From Companilactobacillus furfuricola (GTDB taxonomy: Bacteria; Bacillota; Bacilli; Lactobacillales; Lactobacillaceae), in contig NZ_RHNT01000005.1 of the NCBI RefSeq assembly GCF_003946325.1, positions 1 to 64,000 of the forward strand: 64,000 bases of DNA, written 5' to 3'. This document shows, piece by piece, positions 33,830 to 43,934 of this stretch. Position 1 is the stretch's first letter. Each line of letters opens with the position of its first letter. The translations under genes and the position numbers were made by a program. The notes under the pieces were generated by a model. The model saw nothing but the letters and a program-made list of their open reading frames with translations. It had not been told where the DNA came from and searched no databases.

Positions 33830-35155
33830 TTACTCTTCATGTTCTCGGTGCCAATTCTTGATATATTCCAAGCGTTCTTTAAATCGCTTTTCATTCCCTT
33901 GCATCGAAGGATAATAATACTCATGTCCTTCAAGATCTGGGGGCATTGTCTTCATGGAGGTTAATTTATCAGTCGTATCGTGAGCGTACTGGTAATTCTT
34001 CCCATAATCTAGTTCCTTCATTAATTTAGTTGGCGCATTTCTGATTTGGAGTGGGACTGGCTCATTGCCAGTTTTTTTAATATCTGATTTAACATTATTC
34101 GTTGCTTCATAAACTGCGTTGGATTTTGGTGCCAGTGATAAATAAATCACGCACTCAGTTAGGTGGACATTACATTCGGGCATGCCGATGAATTGGCATG
34201 CTTGAAATACGTCGATAGCTAACGATAATGCTCTCGTATCAGCCAAACCAATATCTTCACTGGCAAAGCGGACTAAACGACGTGCAATATATAGTGGATC
34301 TTCGCCACCTTCTAACATCCTCGTGAGCCAATAAATAGCTGCGTCAACGTCGGAGTTGCGCATCGATTTGTGTAAAGCCGAAATAATATTGTAGTGTTCC
34401 TCGCCTTTTTTATCGTAGCGAAGCGATTTGGTGTTGATCAATTGTTCGATCGACCCTTCAGTCACTTTGACTTGATCACCTTGCCGGTCGCTATTCAAGA
34501 CGACCATTTCTAAGGTGTTCAAGGCCGTTCGAGCATCCCCGTTAGCAAATTGAGCAATCGTCTGCAGATCATTTTCAGAAATGACCACTTTATAATCCGG
34601 AAAAGCTTCCGGATTCTTCAAAGCATGATGCAATAGCTCTACGATATCGTCAGTCGTCAATTGTTTTAAAACAAAGACTTTACAGCGCGATAACAAAGCT
34701 GAATTGATTTCAAATGATGGATTTTCCGTAGTTGCTCCGATCAAAATGATGCTGCCCCGTTCCACAAATGGTAAAAAGGCATCTTGCTGAGCTTTATTGA
34801 AGCGGTGGATCTCGTCGATAAAGACGACAGTCCTTTCACCCATCTCACGATTATTTTCAGCTTCTTGCATGATCTCCCGGATCTCTTTGATACCACTAGT
34901 CACAGCTGAAAAAGTAATGAATTGCGATTCTGTTTTATGAGCGATGATCTGGGCCAACGTAGTCTTGCCTACCCCAGGAGGTCCCCAAAAGATCATCGAC
35001 GATAACTGGTCTCGGTCGATCAGATCACGCAAAATCTTGCCTTTTCCTACCAAATGTTTCTGTCCAGCAAATCCATCAAAATCAGTCGGCCGGACTCGAT
35101 TTGCCAGTGGGCTATTTTGATGTGCTTCACTATCGAAAATCGATCCTTGCTTCAT
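33830..35155 (-). CDS. rarA: Replication-associated recombination protein A (MgsA/RarA)
   Basis: A 441-residue AAA+ ATPase acting at stalled replication forks. Walker A G-P-P-G-V-G-K-T-T near residue 60, Walker B F-I-D-E-I-H-R-F, sensor G-A-T-T-E-N-P-S-F and the MgsA C-terminal domain (G-G-E-D-P-L-Y-I-A-R-R) are all present. The length is normal for the family. It is monocistronic. 35156-35445 upstream has no gene. Confidence 0.95.
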   Translation of the reverse strand: MKQGSIFDSEAHQNSPLANRVRPTDFDGFAGQKHLVGKGKILRDLIDRDQLSSMIFWGPPGVGKTTLAQIIAHKTESQFITFSAVTSGIKEIREIMQEAENNREMGERTVVFIDEIHRFNKAQQDAFLPFVERGSIILIGATTENPSFEINSALLSRCKVFVLKQLTTDDIVELLHHALKNPEAFPDYKVVISENDLQTIAQFANGDARTALNTLEMVVLNSDRQGDQVKVTEGSIEQLINTKSLRYDKKGEEHYNIISALHKSMRNSDVDAAIYWLTRMLEGGEDPLYIARRLVRFASEDIGLADTRALSLAIDVFQACQFIGMPECNVHLTECVIYLSLAPKSNAVYEATNNVKSDIKKTGNEPVPLQIRNAPTKLMKELDYGKNYQYAHDTTDKLTSMKTMPPDLEGHEYYYPSMQGNEKRFKERLEYIKNWHREHEE

Positions 35156-35297
35156 AATTGACGTGCCTCTTTTCTCAAAAAATATCGTTTATTTTTGTGC
35201 TGTTCATGAATTAAAAAGATGTTTTACTTCCACAATTTAGTCTCAACTGAAAAAAATGAAAGCCCTAACCCCATGAGGTACATAGCTTTGAAAACAT

Positions 35298-35313
35298 TGT
35301 TTCATGTGAAACG
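35298..35313. other. parS-like sequence
   Basis: TGTTTCATGTGAAACG differs from the ParB site TGTTTCACGTGAAACA at two positions, one of them in the central CACGTG. A comparable 14/16 match lies at 55017. Both may be chance or decayed sites. Confidence 0.25.
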
Positions 35314-35445
35314 TGACGTGCTAATATCGCTTTCAAGTTAATTCTAACGTCATATATGCTTTTTATCCATGCGAACTAATGTTCGCTAAATATAATTTTA
35401 CTACATTATTAATTTTTTTAAAACGATAACCAAGTATTTGCTATA

Positions 35446-35474
35446 TTGTCAAAGCCTGCTTTCTGTGCTATTAT
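35446..35474 (+). promoter_or_regulatory. Promoter of the asnS T-box transcript
   Basis: TTGTCA, 17-bp spacer, TATTAT, located immediately before the leader. Confidence 0.7.
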
Positions 35475-35480
35475 CGCTTT

Positions 35481-35768
35481 AACTTAATACTTAGGATTTT
35501 AAAAAGAAGGAGTACTATTTACTCAATTCTCAGTGAGTTAAGGACAGTGTGAACTTAACATGCGGGTATCTACGAAAAACATCTTTTTACTTTGACCTGA
35601 ACTAATAGTAGGGTTCAACGTATTCAACACGTTACCGTTGAAGAGCATGTTTGTGCTTGTAGAGATGTTTTCGTATGAAAACAAATTGGGTGGTACCGCG
35701 GAAGACCTTTCGTCCCTTTTATCTATCTGTTATGAGATAGGTGAATTGGATGAGAGGTCTTTTTATTT
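35481..35768 (+). promoter_or_regulatory. T-box riboswitch leader of asnS
   Basis: GGGTGGTACCGCGG at 35688-35701 is the canonical T-box. It is followed by a terminator with AAGACCT (35702-35708) paired to AGGTCTT (35755-35761) and a T run. Upstream 35520-35680 folds into the stem I/II region. Uncharged tRNA binding at the T-box should favour the antiterminator and raise asnS expression when asparaginyl-tRNA is short. I did not fix the specifier codon; AAC at 35557 is one candidate. Confidence 0.92.
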
Positions 35769-35888
35769 TGTAACACTTCTTAGATGTATTACAAAATAAA
35801 TATCTATCCTTCCAGACAATCGCTCGATAATCTCAACTAAGTATCTAGTAACAAATTTCAACAATATCAAATCCGGAGGAACAATACC

Positions 35889-37283
35889 ATGGTTAACGTT
35901 TTAGCTAAAGATTTATACACCAAAGAATATAAAGATGGCGAAGAAGTTACGATCGAAGGTTGGATCAGAACTACTCGTGGTTCTAAAAAAATCGGCTTCA
36001 TCGAACTAAATGACGGTTCATTTTTCAAGAATGTCCAAGTTGTTTTCAGTCGTGGTGATTTGGAAGATACCTTTGACGACATTAAAAAGTATCCTATCAG
36101 TACTACTATCGAAGTCACTGGTGCTCTTGCCTTAACACCTGATGCTCAACAGCCATTCGAGATCCATGCTACTGAGATCAAAGAATTAGGTGCATCTGAC
36201 AGTGACTATCCTTTGCAAAAGAAGGCTCACAGTTACGAATATTTGAGAACTATCGCCCACTTGCGTCCTAGAACTAACACTTTTTACTCAGTCTTCAAGA
36301 TCCGTTCAGTTGCAGCATTTGCTGTTCACGAATACTTGCAACACCATGACTTCTCATACATTCAAACACCTATCATCACTAGTTCTGATGCTGAAGGTGC
36401 CGGTGAAATGTTCCAAGTAACGACGCTTGATCTAAACAACGTTCCTAAGACTGAAGATGGCAAAGTCGACTACAACGAAGACTTTTTCAAGAAGGAAACT
36501 AACTTAACTGTTTCTGGTCAACTTGAAGTAGAAGCTTTCGCCCTCTCACTACGCAACGTTTATACATTCGGCCCTACATTTAGAGCTGAAAACTCACATA
36601 CTGGCCGTCATGCTTCCGAATTCTGGATGATCGAACCAGAAATGGCCTTCGCTGACATGCAAGATGAGATCAACGTTTCAGAAGAATTGCTCAAGTATGT
36701 CGTTCAATACGTGCTCGATCATGCCAAGGAAGAAGTTCAATTCTTAAACGACAACGTGGACGAAAACTTGATCTCACGTCTTAAGACAACTGTTTCTGAG
36801 AAATTTGCTCAGATCACTTATACCGAAGCTATCGACTTGCTTGAAAAAGCTGACGTTGACTTTGAAGTTCCAGTTAGCTGGGGTCTTGACCTTGAATCAG
36901 AACATGAACGTTACTTAAGTGAAAAAGTCTTCGAAAAACCAGTCTTCTTGACTGACTACCCTAAAGACTTCAAAGCTTTCTACATGCGTGCTAACGACGA
37001 CGGCAAGACCGTTGCAGCAGCTGACTTATTAGTTCCTGAAATTGGTGAGTTGATTGGTGGATCACAACGTGAGGAAAGAATGGACGTCTTAGAAGAAAAA
37101 CTCAAAGACTTCGACCTCAACCCAGACGAATACAAATGGTATCTTGAATTACGTAAGTATGGTGGCACAGTCCACTCAGGTTTCGGTATTGGATTTGAAA
37201 GACTTGTTATGTACCTAACAGGCATGGCAAACATCCGTGACGTTATAGCTTACCCAAGAACACCAGGTAACGCTGAATTCTAA
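35889..37283 (+). CDS. asnS: Asparaginyl-tRNA synthetase
   Basis: A 464-residue class II synthetase. N-terminal OB-fold anticodon-binding domain (about 1-110, [11 protein letters not shown]), then the catalytic core with motif 2 [11 protein letters not shown] near 236 and motif 3 G-F-G-I-G-F-E-R-L near the C-terminus. GGAGGAA precedes the ATG. Its expression should be governed by the T-box leader. Confidence 0.96.
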   Translation: MVNVLAKDLYTKEYKDGEEVTIEGWIRTTRGSKKIGFIELNDGSFFKNVQVVFSRGDLEDTFDDIKKYPISTTIEVTGALALTPDAQQPFEIHATEIKELGASDSDYPLQKKAHSYEYLRTIAHLRPRTNTFYSVFKIRSVAAFAVHEYLQHHDFSYIQTPIITSSDAEGAGEMFQVTTLDLNNVPKTEDGKVDYNEDFFKKETNLTVSGQLEVEAFALSLRNVYTFGPTFRAENSHTGRHASEFWMIEPEMAFADMQDEINVSEELLKYVVQYVLDHAKEEVQFLNDNVDENLISRLKTTVSEKFAQITYTEAIDLLEKADVDFEVPVSWGLDLESEHERYLSEKVFEKPVFLTDYPKDFKAFYMRANDDGKTVAAADLLVPEIGELIGGSQREERMDVLEEKLKDFDLNPDEYKWYLELRKYGGTVHSGFGIGFERLVMYLTGMANIRDVIAYPRTPGNAEF

Positions 37284-37417
37284 TTTTTACACTAAAATAC
37301 CTCTACTGAAATAGTCTCCGTTATAATTAATTCATTAATCAAACTATTTTTGAAATGAATTATCACATAACTTAGTCGTTTGAATTTTTTATCACGCATT
37401 CAAAACAACTATGGATA

Positions 37418-38071
37418 TTAAAATGTTCCAAATGATACACCTGCAGTAGTAGCATTAAGGTCCATAAATATATGACTATGAATATGATTATTATTATAGT
37501 GTTCTAATTGGTCAGCATCCCATGAAATTGCCCCCGCTCTAACGGTTGAAAATATCGGAAGCAACGGATCAACGAAACCAGTTACAACACCAGTTATTCC
37601 CATCACAGTGGCAATACTCTTTAATTTCCATGAAAAGTCGTGAACAGCTTGATTCGTATAAAAATAATACCTTGTTCCCCACCAGAATTCTGTAGATTTC
37701 ATCCCGCTAATTCTTACTTGTGGTTTAAAAATAGATTTAGTCTTTTCGTCAATACCCCAACCATTTTCTGCTAATTGTTGATTCACCATAGACAATTGAT
37801 TTGTTAACTCGGCAAATTGATTCTGTGACAGATTTAATTTTGCGTTTTCGGAAATTGCATATCTTCCGTTACTAATTATTACGAATTGATCAAGATATTG
37901 AGTGGAGCTATCGATTCCTTGGTTAAAATTCTCGGTTTGATGGACGTTTGTTTGCACTCCCGATGAATATTTATCCACAGCAGAGGCACTTGCTAAGGTT
38001 GGAGATGCAAAACCAGTAGTAATTAGTGCTACAGTTAATGCTGTCGTGATCTTCACTTTATTCATACTCAT
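37418..38071 (-). CDS. Secreted protein of unknown function, bacteriocin-like features
   Basis: A 217-residue protein with a signal peptide (about 1-30, ending T-L-A-S-A-S-A). A polar central region is followed by F-W-W-G-T-R-Y-Y-F, a hydrophobic Gly/Val helix (T-V-M-G-I-T-G-V-V-T-G-F) and a C-terminus ending N-A-T-T-A-G-V-S-F-G-T-F. The W-W-G plus hydrophobic helix is reminiscent of secreted toxin-like or bacteriocin-like proteins of Firmicutes, but I cannot name a family. ATG 38071 has GGAGGG. It is clustered with an XRE regulator and a small membrane protein on the same strand. Confidence 0.7.
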   Translation of the reverse strand: MSMNKVKITTALTVALITTGFASPTLASASAVDKYSSGVQTNVHQTENFNQGIDSSTQYLDQFVIISNGRYAISENAKLNLSQNQFAELTNQLSMVNQQLAENGWGIDEKTKSIFKPQVRISGMKSTEFWWGTRYYFYTNQAVHDFSWKLKSIATVMGITGVVTGFVDPLLPIFSTVRAGAISWDADQLEHYNNNHIHSHIFMDLNATTAGVSFGTF

Positions 38072-38151
38072 GAACCCTCCATTGTTTTTTGGTACATTCA
38101 TGATTATTAATCAAAAAATGACTCATGAATAGAAAGTGTTGATTGCGCTGA

Positions 38152-38358
38152 TTAAAAAGTAGATTTCATTGAATCTAACAATTCCACTATTGAAACATTG
38201 TAAATATTTGCTAAATCGATTAATTTATCAGAATCCGGAAACGACCTACTATTTTCCCAATAAGACACAGACTGTCTACTTATGTTCAAGGCATCCGCAA
38301 CTTGACTTTGAGATAATAAGGTTTGTTTTCTTAATAGTGCTAATTTATTATTTTTCAT
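38152..38358 (-). CDS. XRE-family transcriptional regulator
   Basis: A 68-residue regulator consisting of a single Cro/C1-type helix-turn-helix (L-S-Q-S-Q-V-A-D-A-L-N-I-S-R-Q-S-V-S-Y-W-E). It has no additional domain. Its start lies within the 3' end of the upstream membrane gene, so the two are co-translated. It probably controls the adjacent secreted-protein gene. Confidence 0.88.
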   Translation of the reverse strand: MKNNKLALLRKQTLLSQSQVADALNISRQSVSYWENSRSFPDSDKLIDLANIYNVSIVELLDSMKSTF

Positions 38359-38629
38359 TAGAATCTACCTCACTGCTCTTTTCGCCTTTATTTTCAAAAT
38401 AAATAATAATAATAAATATTATGATATTTATTTGAAAAGCATAAGGGATTGTTAGCCAAAAAAATATCAAAAAAAGAATAAGAATCAAATATATAAGATA
38501 TTTGTTATCCTTAAATTTGAATGAAATCATATTTATGAATTTTCGATAGAAAAGGGATCTTTTAAAAATCAATATTACGAATACGGCAGCAATATAAAAA
38601 AAAGGTGATAATTGAATCAATGAATTCAT
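38348..38629 (-). CDS. Small two- to three-helix membrane protein
   Basis: A 93-residue protein with hydrophobic segments at about 8-24 and 45-80 and an acidic, Lys-rich tail. GGGGGAGG precedes the ATG. It overlaps the XRE gene by 11 bp. Regulator plus membrane protein next to a secreted peptide suggests immunity or regulation, but this is only a guess from context. Confidence 0.65.
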   Translation of the reverse strand: MNSLIQLSPFFYIAAVFVILIFKRSLFYRKFINMISFKFKDNKYLIYLILILFLIFFWLTIPYAFQINIIIFIIIIYFENKGEKSSEVDSNEK

Positions 38630-39245
38630 TTTTTACCTCCCCCATTCCTTTTTTATGACTTGTTAATGAACTAAGTGAAGAAACTAATTCTTTAATTATT
38701 TTTTAACTCCTCCCTCTTTAATTATTTAAAACACCCAATAATTATGATGTTTGATACAAATTTTATCATTCACTAATTGTTTTATCTATAATTAATATCA
38801 TTTATTAGTAAATAATTTTTCATTTATTGACATATAGCAAAAATATTTATCAAAAAATTCTCTCATAACATTTTTTTAGTTGTTAAAAACATATTAATTT
38901 GCAATATAAAATGGCAATTAATATCATCACGCTTTCGCAATAAAATAATTGCAACAATAATATTTTTTTAATTTATAGAATTCATTATGTAATTCGTAAT
39001 ATTGTTAAAATGCTACACAAAATACATACAGCACGATACTACTTTCGGCAGAATCATTTTTTGATTAGAAACGAATTCGAGAAAATGTTAAATTTCGATA
39101 AACGTATGTGATCGAGGACAGTTCCTCAGAAACTTATTCATTCATTTATATTCATCATCATTAGATATATAATTATTAAATGTTACTTTTTCTGCATCAG
39201 TACTTCTATTCTTTGTCATTTAGGTCAAATTGATTCAGAATAGAG
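38630..39245. other. AT-rich intergenic region without a gene
   Basis: About 616 bp, extremely AT-rich. I see no ORF with a ribosome site, no terminator and no repeat shared with the rest of the window. Confidence 0.6.
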
Positions 39246-39623
39246 ATGAAGATGTTGAAAAAATTCGATTATTCAACTTTGAACAATTTAGAGATCACTC
39301 CTGAAATGATGAAAAAAATAATGGAAATATCCAAATTGATTAGTCAACATAGTGCTTATAAGAGTGCAGAAAATCATACATCAACTCGATTAGTTGAAGT
39401 GACAAAAACTCATCCCCATGTTGAGAAATTCACCGTGGATACATTGACATTACAAAACCTCCAAAATAAATTAAGATCTTTGAAGAAAGGCGATTTACTC
39501 AAACTAATTCCTGAATATAGTCAAATTATAATTGAAAGATCTTTGAACAAACTTTTGAAAAAATCCCAAATAGAAAAAATTGGCGGTAGAAAATCTACCA
39601 AATACATTTTGAAATGGGAGTGA
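39246..39623 (+). CDS. Hypothetical protein with winged-helix-like C-terminus
   Basis: A 125-residue protein I do not recognise. The C-terminal 55 residues (L-K-K-G-D-L-L-K-L...I-I-I-E-R-S-L-N-K-L-L-K-K-S-Q-I-E-K-I-G-G-R) look like a winged helix, with recognition helix and Gly-rich wing. The N-terminal half is helical with clustered Met. The ribosome site is weak (AGAG), and Met1 or Met3 may be used. It ends in a strong terminator. Confidence 0.6.
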   Translation: MKMLKKFDYSTLNNLEITPEMMKKIMEISKLISQHSAYKSAENHTSTRLVEVTKTHPHVEKFTVDTLTLQNLQNKLRSLKKGDLLKLIPEYSQIIIERSLNKLLKKSQIEKIGGRKSTKYILKWE

Positions 39624-39629
39624 ACTCAA

Positions 39630-39667
39630 AAACCCCTTGGCAATCGTAAAAATTACCAAGGGGTTTT
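39630..39667. terminator. Bidirectional terminator
   Basis: AAAACCCCTTGG and CCAAGGGGTTTT, a 12-bp perfect stem between convergent genes. Confidence 0.9.
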
Positions 39668-39682
39668 GCTATAAACAGAATT

Positions 39683-40447
39683 CTATTTAGGAAGAATTGC
39701 AAAAGCACGCACGGGAAATCCTGGTGCATTTTCTGGTTTTGCGACCGAAATAAAGATCTCAGCACCTGTTGCGGGCAATAGATCTAGGTTGTCTAGCAAC
39801 TCAACTTGATAGTGGTCGTGCGTTAAAACGTAATATTCACCAACAAGGCCATTTTCTTGTTTAACCGCCGTATCAGTATCAAAGGTTTCATGACCGTTAG
39901 CAATGATTCCACGTTGTTCATAGAGAAATTTAAGAGCTTCTAGATCCCAACCTGGATAATGTGCCTGTCCTTGCTCATCGATATTCTCAAATTTTTCCTG
40001 ACTTGGCCAACGCTTCGACCAATCGGTCCGTAAAGCCACAAATGTACCTGCAGGGATCTTGCCGTGAGTCTTTTCCCAGTTCTTGATATCGTCCACAGAA
40101 AGTGAGGCGTCAGGACTTTTGGCAACTGCTTTAGTATTATCGATGACGATCAAAGGCAATACTAGATCCTTGAGTTCAAGATCCTCAACATAAACGTCGC
40201 TATGTGGGTCAAAATGGATCGGTGAATCGATGTGTGTACCGAATTGACCAGGGAAAGTATATTCTTTGACGAAAAAGCCATCGTCATGAGTAAATGTTGT
40301 TTTAAATTTTGGCTTAGCAAAAGCTGGGAATCTTGGACTATCAGGTCCAAAAGTATGGGTCAGATCGACCCACTTCAAAGCTTTCAATTTCTCAACATCT
40401 TTTTGTAGTTCACTTGTTGCGGATTTCGCATTGTTTTCGACCATCAT
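39683..40447 (-). CDS. Cyclase family protein (kynurenine-formamidase-like metal hydrolase)
   Basis: A 254-residue member of the cyclase/KynB fold. The metal-binding G-T-H-I-D-S-P-I-H-F lies at 70-79 (His72, Asp74, His78), and G-H-E-T-F-D-T-D and H-D-H-Y-Q provide further ligands. Family members hydrolyse amides or cyclic compounds; no kynurenine genes are nearby, so the substrate is unknown. GGGAG precedes the ATG. Confidence 0.85.
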   Translation of the reverse strand: MMVENNAKSATSELQKDVEKLKALKWVDLTHTFGPDSPRFPAFAKPKFKTTFTHDDGFFVKEYTFPGQFGTHIDSPIHFDPHSDVYVEDLELKDLVLPLIVIDNTKAVAKSPDASLSVDDIKNWEKTHGKIPAGTFVALRTDWSKRWPSQEKFENIDEQGQAHYPGWDLEALKFLYEQRGIIANGHETFDTDTAVKQENGLVGEYYVLTHDHYQVELLDNLDLLPATGAEIFISVAKPENAPGFPVRAFAILPK

Positions 40448-40844
40448 TACATCTCCCTTAATTTAACTAGGTAAAGTAAACATGAGATTCCGGTTAAGAC
40501 TGATTCGATCTTTTTCAGAGACCAACTGCGCCAGCATATTGACACTAACTTTAGCCAACGGATACCTATTCATGAAAATTACCTAGTAGTTAGATTGCCC
40601 ATAGTCTATAACCAGGGCGAGTTTGGGTCAATACCAAAATTACTGGTCCTGTACTCAAATGGTTAAACAGAAATATCACTCATGACTGGTGCCTGTCATC
40701 AGAGCAGAATAAAAAGCAAATACTACTAAATAATCTCTGCATGACTGCATTTGTTTTCATGAAAATAAATATGGATTTAAGCGAATTACTTTTTCTAATA
40801 ATGCATTCTAGACAGGATTGAACAACTAATTTTTTGTAACCAAA
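40448..40844. other. Intergenic region without a gene
   Basis: About 400 bp with no plausible ORF. It presumably carries the cyclase promoter; otherwise nothing is recognised. Confidence 0.55.
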
Positions 40845-40878
40845 AAAAGCTCCCAGGTAAATATTCTGAGAGCTTTAT
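40845..40878 (-). terminator. Terminator of the 698-aa membrane protein gene
   Basis: AAAGCTCTCAG/CTGGGAGCTTTTTTT on the minus strand (one G-T pair), with a T run. Confidence 0.75.
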
Positions 40879-40880
40879 AT

Positions 40881-42977
40881 TTATTTTTTACGAGTAAAAA
40901 TAGTGACGACATCTGGATGCTCAAACCAAGTTACAACCAGGATCACGATCATGAACAAAGCTGCATTGACGACAACGATGGTAGCAGCGTTATATGATTT
41001 TGGAGCTGATTTTCCAATAGTTTTAACAGGATCATCAGGAACACGTTGAGCATACCATCTTAAATTCAGCTCTGGATATGGCAAAATTTTACCTGAATCA
41101 GCTGAATAGCTCATCGGTCCTGCCAAATATTTCACCGATTTTTTGCCGTCGTTTGCGATCGAGACGTGAAGATCTTGCGATTTAGTCAATGGATAGTCGA
41201 TCTGTCGGATAGATTTAGCGTTGTCCGTTACCTTCATCAAATGCTTAGCTTCATCATGAACATTTATTGTAACGATCCCATCTGACTTGGTGTACAGATC
41301 CAAGTGATTAGCTGCATGTTTTTGTAATGGAACACTAAATTCGAACTTTTCGCGCGGTTTGATCTGCAAATAATGGCGATTAAAATAATTTCCTATCCCC
41401 TGCATACTGATGGGACGTGGTTCAGTTTCAGTATAGAAGACTGTCTGAACGACACTCAAAGTGCAAAACAATACTCCTGCCGCCATCAACCCACTGATAG
41501 CGACTTTTTTAGAAGTCGACAAGGCAAACTGTGGTGCCGTCGACCATCCTAAGGTTCCTAACAGAGCAATGATCGGAAAGATCGGCAAGGCGTATCGTGG
41601 TTCGACTTCCCAGAAAAAGACGTGAAAAGAAGTCAAACCTAAGATGAACAAACTCAAGAAAGCAATCGTCAATAAGTTTTGACGTTGCTTAAACAATTGC
41701 CAGATAGCCCCACACAATAAGGCTAAATACCAACATTGCGAGACTAGTAAGGACCAGAAACGAGAAAAAGTTTGATGTCCCATGTAAATCGAGGGCGCCT
41801 TGACCCACTGGCGATTCAAATTTACAGCATCAAAATCACCGTGACTAAGAAAGACTCCGAGTTTTTCATTAAAGTGAAGCAAGAGTCCAACTGGTCCGAG
41901 CTCCTTGATCCGGTTGATCAAGCGATCGTTAGCAAGCTGCTTTTTCTGTTGGGCAGTTTTTGCATCATGGATCTGATCAAAATCTTGTCCACTATACTGC
42001 CCTTGCCTGTCAGGATTAAAACTCATTGAGATCCAACTAGTTACAGGAACGGCTTGGTTGGGATCTTTGACATATCCACTTTTTGAAGCTGCTGTATGAG
42101 CAAGCATGAAAAACATAGCCGTCATCGCTAAACTGCCGACTAACCAAGAGACTGTTTGTTTCCAGCCTACTTTTTTCAAAATAGTGGCAAGCACTAAAAT
42201 GATAAAAATAGCGATCCATAAGACGACCAGATTGCTCTTCATTAAAATCGAAAAAGCTACTAAAACCATTACTAACAAGGCACTAATATATTTTATAACG
42301 CCGTTATTGTTCTTGATGCTAATCCCTAGCGCTAGGACATCCAAGACTACCGGCATGATCAAGGGGTCGTTGTATGAAAACAATCCATAACTATAAACTG
42401 GCAAACTGATCAGCCACGTGAACATAAAGAATGCCCCGACCGGACGCAACTTTTTCCAGCTTTTTAAGATGTACAATCCTGCGACTAATCCTGTATCGAT
42501 CCAAATAAAACGTAGGATATTCAAGTAGATCCATGGATCTAAAATACCAATCTTCAAAAAAGGCTTGATCATTGCAGCCTGAAACAAAGCGGTATTAACG
42601 TTATTTGGATAAACTTTAAAATAATCGGCCCAAGTTTGGCTTCCTTGAGCTAGAGCTATTGCTTGCTCCCGCACAAAATATGAGTCGGCACGGGCAATAG
42701 TAACGAAATTAAAAGCAACCCAGACTTGCGTGATAACGATCAAAATCCCTAAAATTATCAAGGTCCAGCGATAGACTTTAGGAGACATCAATGCAATAGC
42801 CTTGCGGATTCCACTGATGATGATCAACAAACCAATGGTCACGATGACCAATACTGGCGTCTGGACCCAATCTTCTCGATTTAAAAATGCTTGCGGCATT
42901 AGTCCAGCAAAAATCAATACCAAGGTAAATAGTACGCCTGCTAACCAATTGATACCGATCAAAATTTTATTATTCAT
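40881..42977 (-). CDS. Polytopic membrane glycosyltransferase-like protein (GT39/PMT-like)
   Basis: A 698-residue membrane protein with about 12 hydrophobic segments up to residue 510. A large extracellular domain (about 515-660) and a final C-terminal helix follow. An Asp-containing first loop (A-R-A-D-S-Y-F-V-R) and the F-W-E-V-E-P-R-Y-A-L-P motif are typical of GT-C transferases that use polyprenyl-phosphate sugars. ATG 42977 has GAGGA. Isolated from other cell-wall genes, so the acceptor is unknown. Confidence 0.8.
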   Translation of the reverse strand: MNNKILIGINWLAGVLFTLVLIFAGLMPQAFLNREDWVQTPVLVIVTIGLLIIISGIRKAIALMSPKVYRWTLIILGILIVITQVWVAFNFVTIARADSYFVREQAIALAQGSQTWADYFKVYPNNVNTALFQAAMIKPFLKIGILDPWIYLNILRFIWIDTGLVAGLYILKSWKKLRPVGAFFMFTWLISLPVYSYGLFSYNDPLIMPVVLDVLALGISIKNNNGVIKYISALLVMVLVAFSILMKSNLVVLWIAIFIILVLATILKKVGWKQTVSWLVGSLAMTAMFFMLAHTAASKSGYVKDPNQAVPVTSWISMSFNPDRQGQYSGQDFDQIHDAKTAQQKKQLANDRLINRIKELGPVGLLLHFNEKLGVFLSHGDFDAVNLNRQWVKAPSIYMGHQTFSRFWSLLVSQCWYLALLCGAIWQLFKQRQNLLTIAFLSLFILGLTSFHVFFWEVEPRYALPIFPIIALLGTLGWSTAPQFALSTSKKVAISGLMAAGVLFCTLSVVQTVFYTETEPRPISMQGIGNYFNRHYLQIKPREKFEFSVPLQKHAANHLDLYTKSDGIVTINVHDEAKHLMKVTDNAKSIRQIDYPLTKSQDLHVSIANDGKKSVKYLAGPMSYSADSGKILPYPELNLRWYAQRVPDDPVKTIGKSAPKSYNAATIVVVNAALFMIVILVVTWFEHPDVVTIFTRKK

Positions 42978-43157
42978 AATTATCCTCATTAACAGGAGAT
43001 GAATTTAAAAAATCATTTTCATTCAAAGAAAAACTTTTGAAAACTAAGTCTATCTTTTCATTTATAGTTTACTCAAACTTATCGATTTTGGAAAATAAAA
43101 ATTATTAATGCTAAGAAATTGTTAGTACGTACCTCTTTTGATCTACTGAAGCCATAA
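42978..43157. other. Intergenic region without a gene
   Basis: No ORF. It presumably holds the promoter of the glycosyltransferase-like gene. Confidence 0.5.
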
Positions 43158-43190
43158 AAAAATAAGTAAGGAGTTATCCCTACTTGTTTT
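43158..43190 (-). terminator. Candidate terminator of the lipoprotein pair
   Basis: AAGTAGGGA/TCCTTACTT (imperfect) followed by a T run on the minus strand, about 110 bp after the 186-aa lipoprotein stop. Confidence 0.5.
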
Positions 43191-43299
43191 GCTATGATTA
43201 TTTAGTTTTTTAGTATTTCATATCGCCGTTACGATCGATAATGACTTATTTGCTGGTAATAATTAGCCTCACTTTTAAAAAAACTACGTTCAAGCCTTC

Positions 43300-43860
43300 T
43301 TAGTCATCAACGTCATTGGTTGTATCGCTGTTAACAGTACTTGCAGCCGAGTTATCAGTCGATGTTTGGCTTTGACTATTCGTGGTTTTCTCAACGTTAA
43401 AAGCTGGTTTAGCCACGATATTTTTACTATCGATGTACTCAACCGTTAACTTTCCACTATTCAACGTGTCTGCTGTAACATCTTCGAACAATTCGTCGAT
43501 CGTCGCTTGTTGGCCTGCTTTGACGGTCACCTTATCGTCTTCATCAGACGTGGCAGTTTGAACGCCAGCAACTAACAAGTTAAATTGCATGGGATCGAAT
43601 GAAATCGCCTTTTTAGTATTATTCTTGATAGTCATCGAAACATCGTAATCAGTATCATCATTGTCTTTGCTCGTGGACAAATCAAATTTGACTAGTTTCT
43701 TATCGCTCTTACTCAAATCTTGATACTCGACAACTGTATCCTGCTTTTGGGTCGAGCTTTGCTGACTTGAGTTACTGCTGTTGGAACTAGAATTATTGGT
43801 GCCACAACCAGTTAAAACTAGTACCGAAGCTGCAGTTAATGCTAAAAGTGTTTTTTTCAT
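43300..43860 (-). CDS. DUF4352-like lipoprotein, short paralogue
   Basis: A 186-residue lipoprotein: signal peptide with lipobox L-T-G-C, then a Ser/Asn/Gln linker and an immunoglobulin-like DUF4352-type domain (about 45-155). The domain contains Y-D-V-S-M-T-I-K-N-N-T and D-E-L-F-E-D-V. A Ser/Thr/Asp tail follows. ATG 43860 has AGGAGG. It is a close paralogue of the next gene, from which it lies 74 bp downstream, and was probably formed by tandem duplication. Confidence 0.85.
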   Translation of the reverse strand: MKKTLLALTAASVLVLTGCGTNNSSSNSSNSSQQSSTQKQDTVVEYQDLSKSDKKLVKFDLSTSKDNDDTDYDVSMTIKNNTKKAISFDPMQFNLLVAGVQTATSDEDDKVTVKAGQQATIDELFEDVTADTLNSGKLTVEYIDSKNIVAKPAFNVEKTTNSQSQTSTDNSAASTVNSDTTNDVDD

Positions 43861-43934
43861 GGTCATCCCCTCCTGTTTAACCAAATAATATCATGAAAAA
43901 ATTATTTAGTACTAATTTTTTGATATCAGGATAT

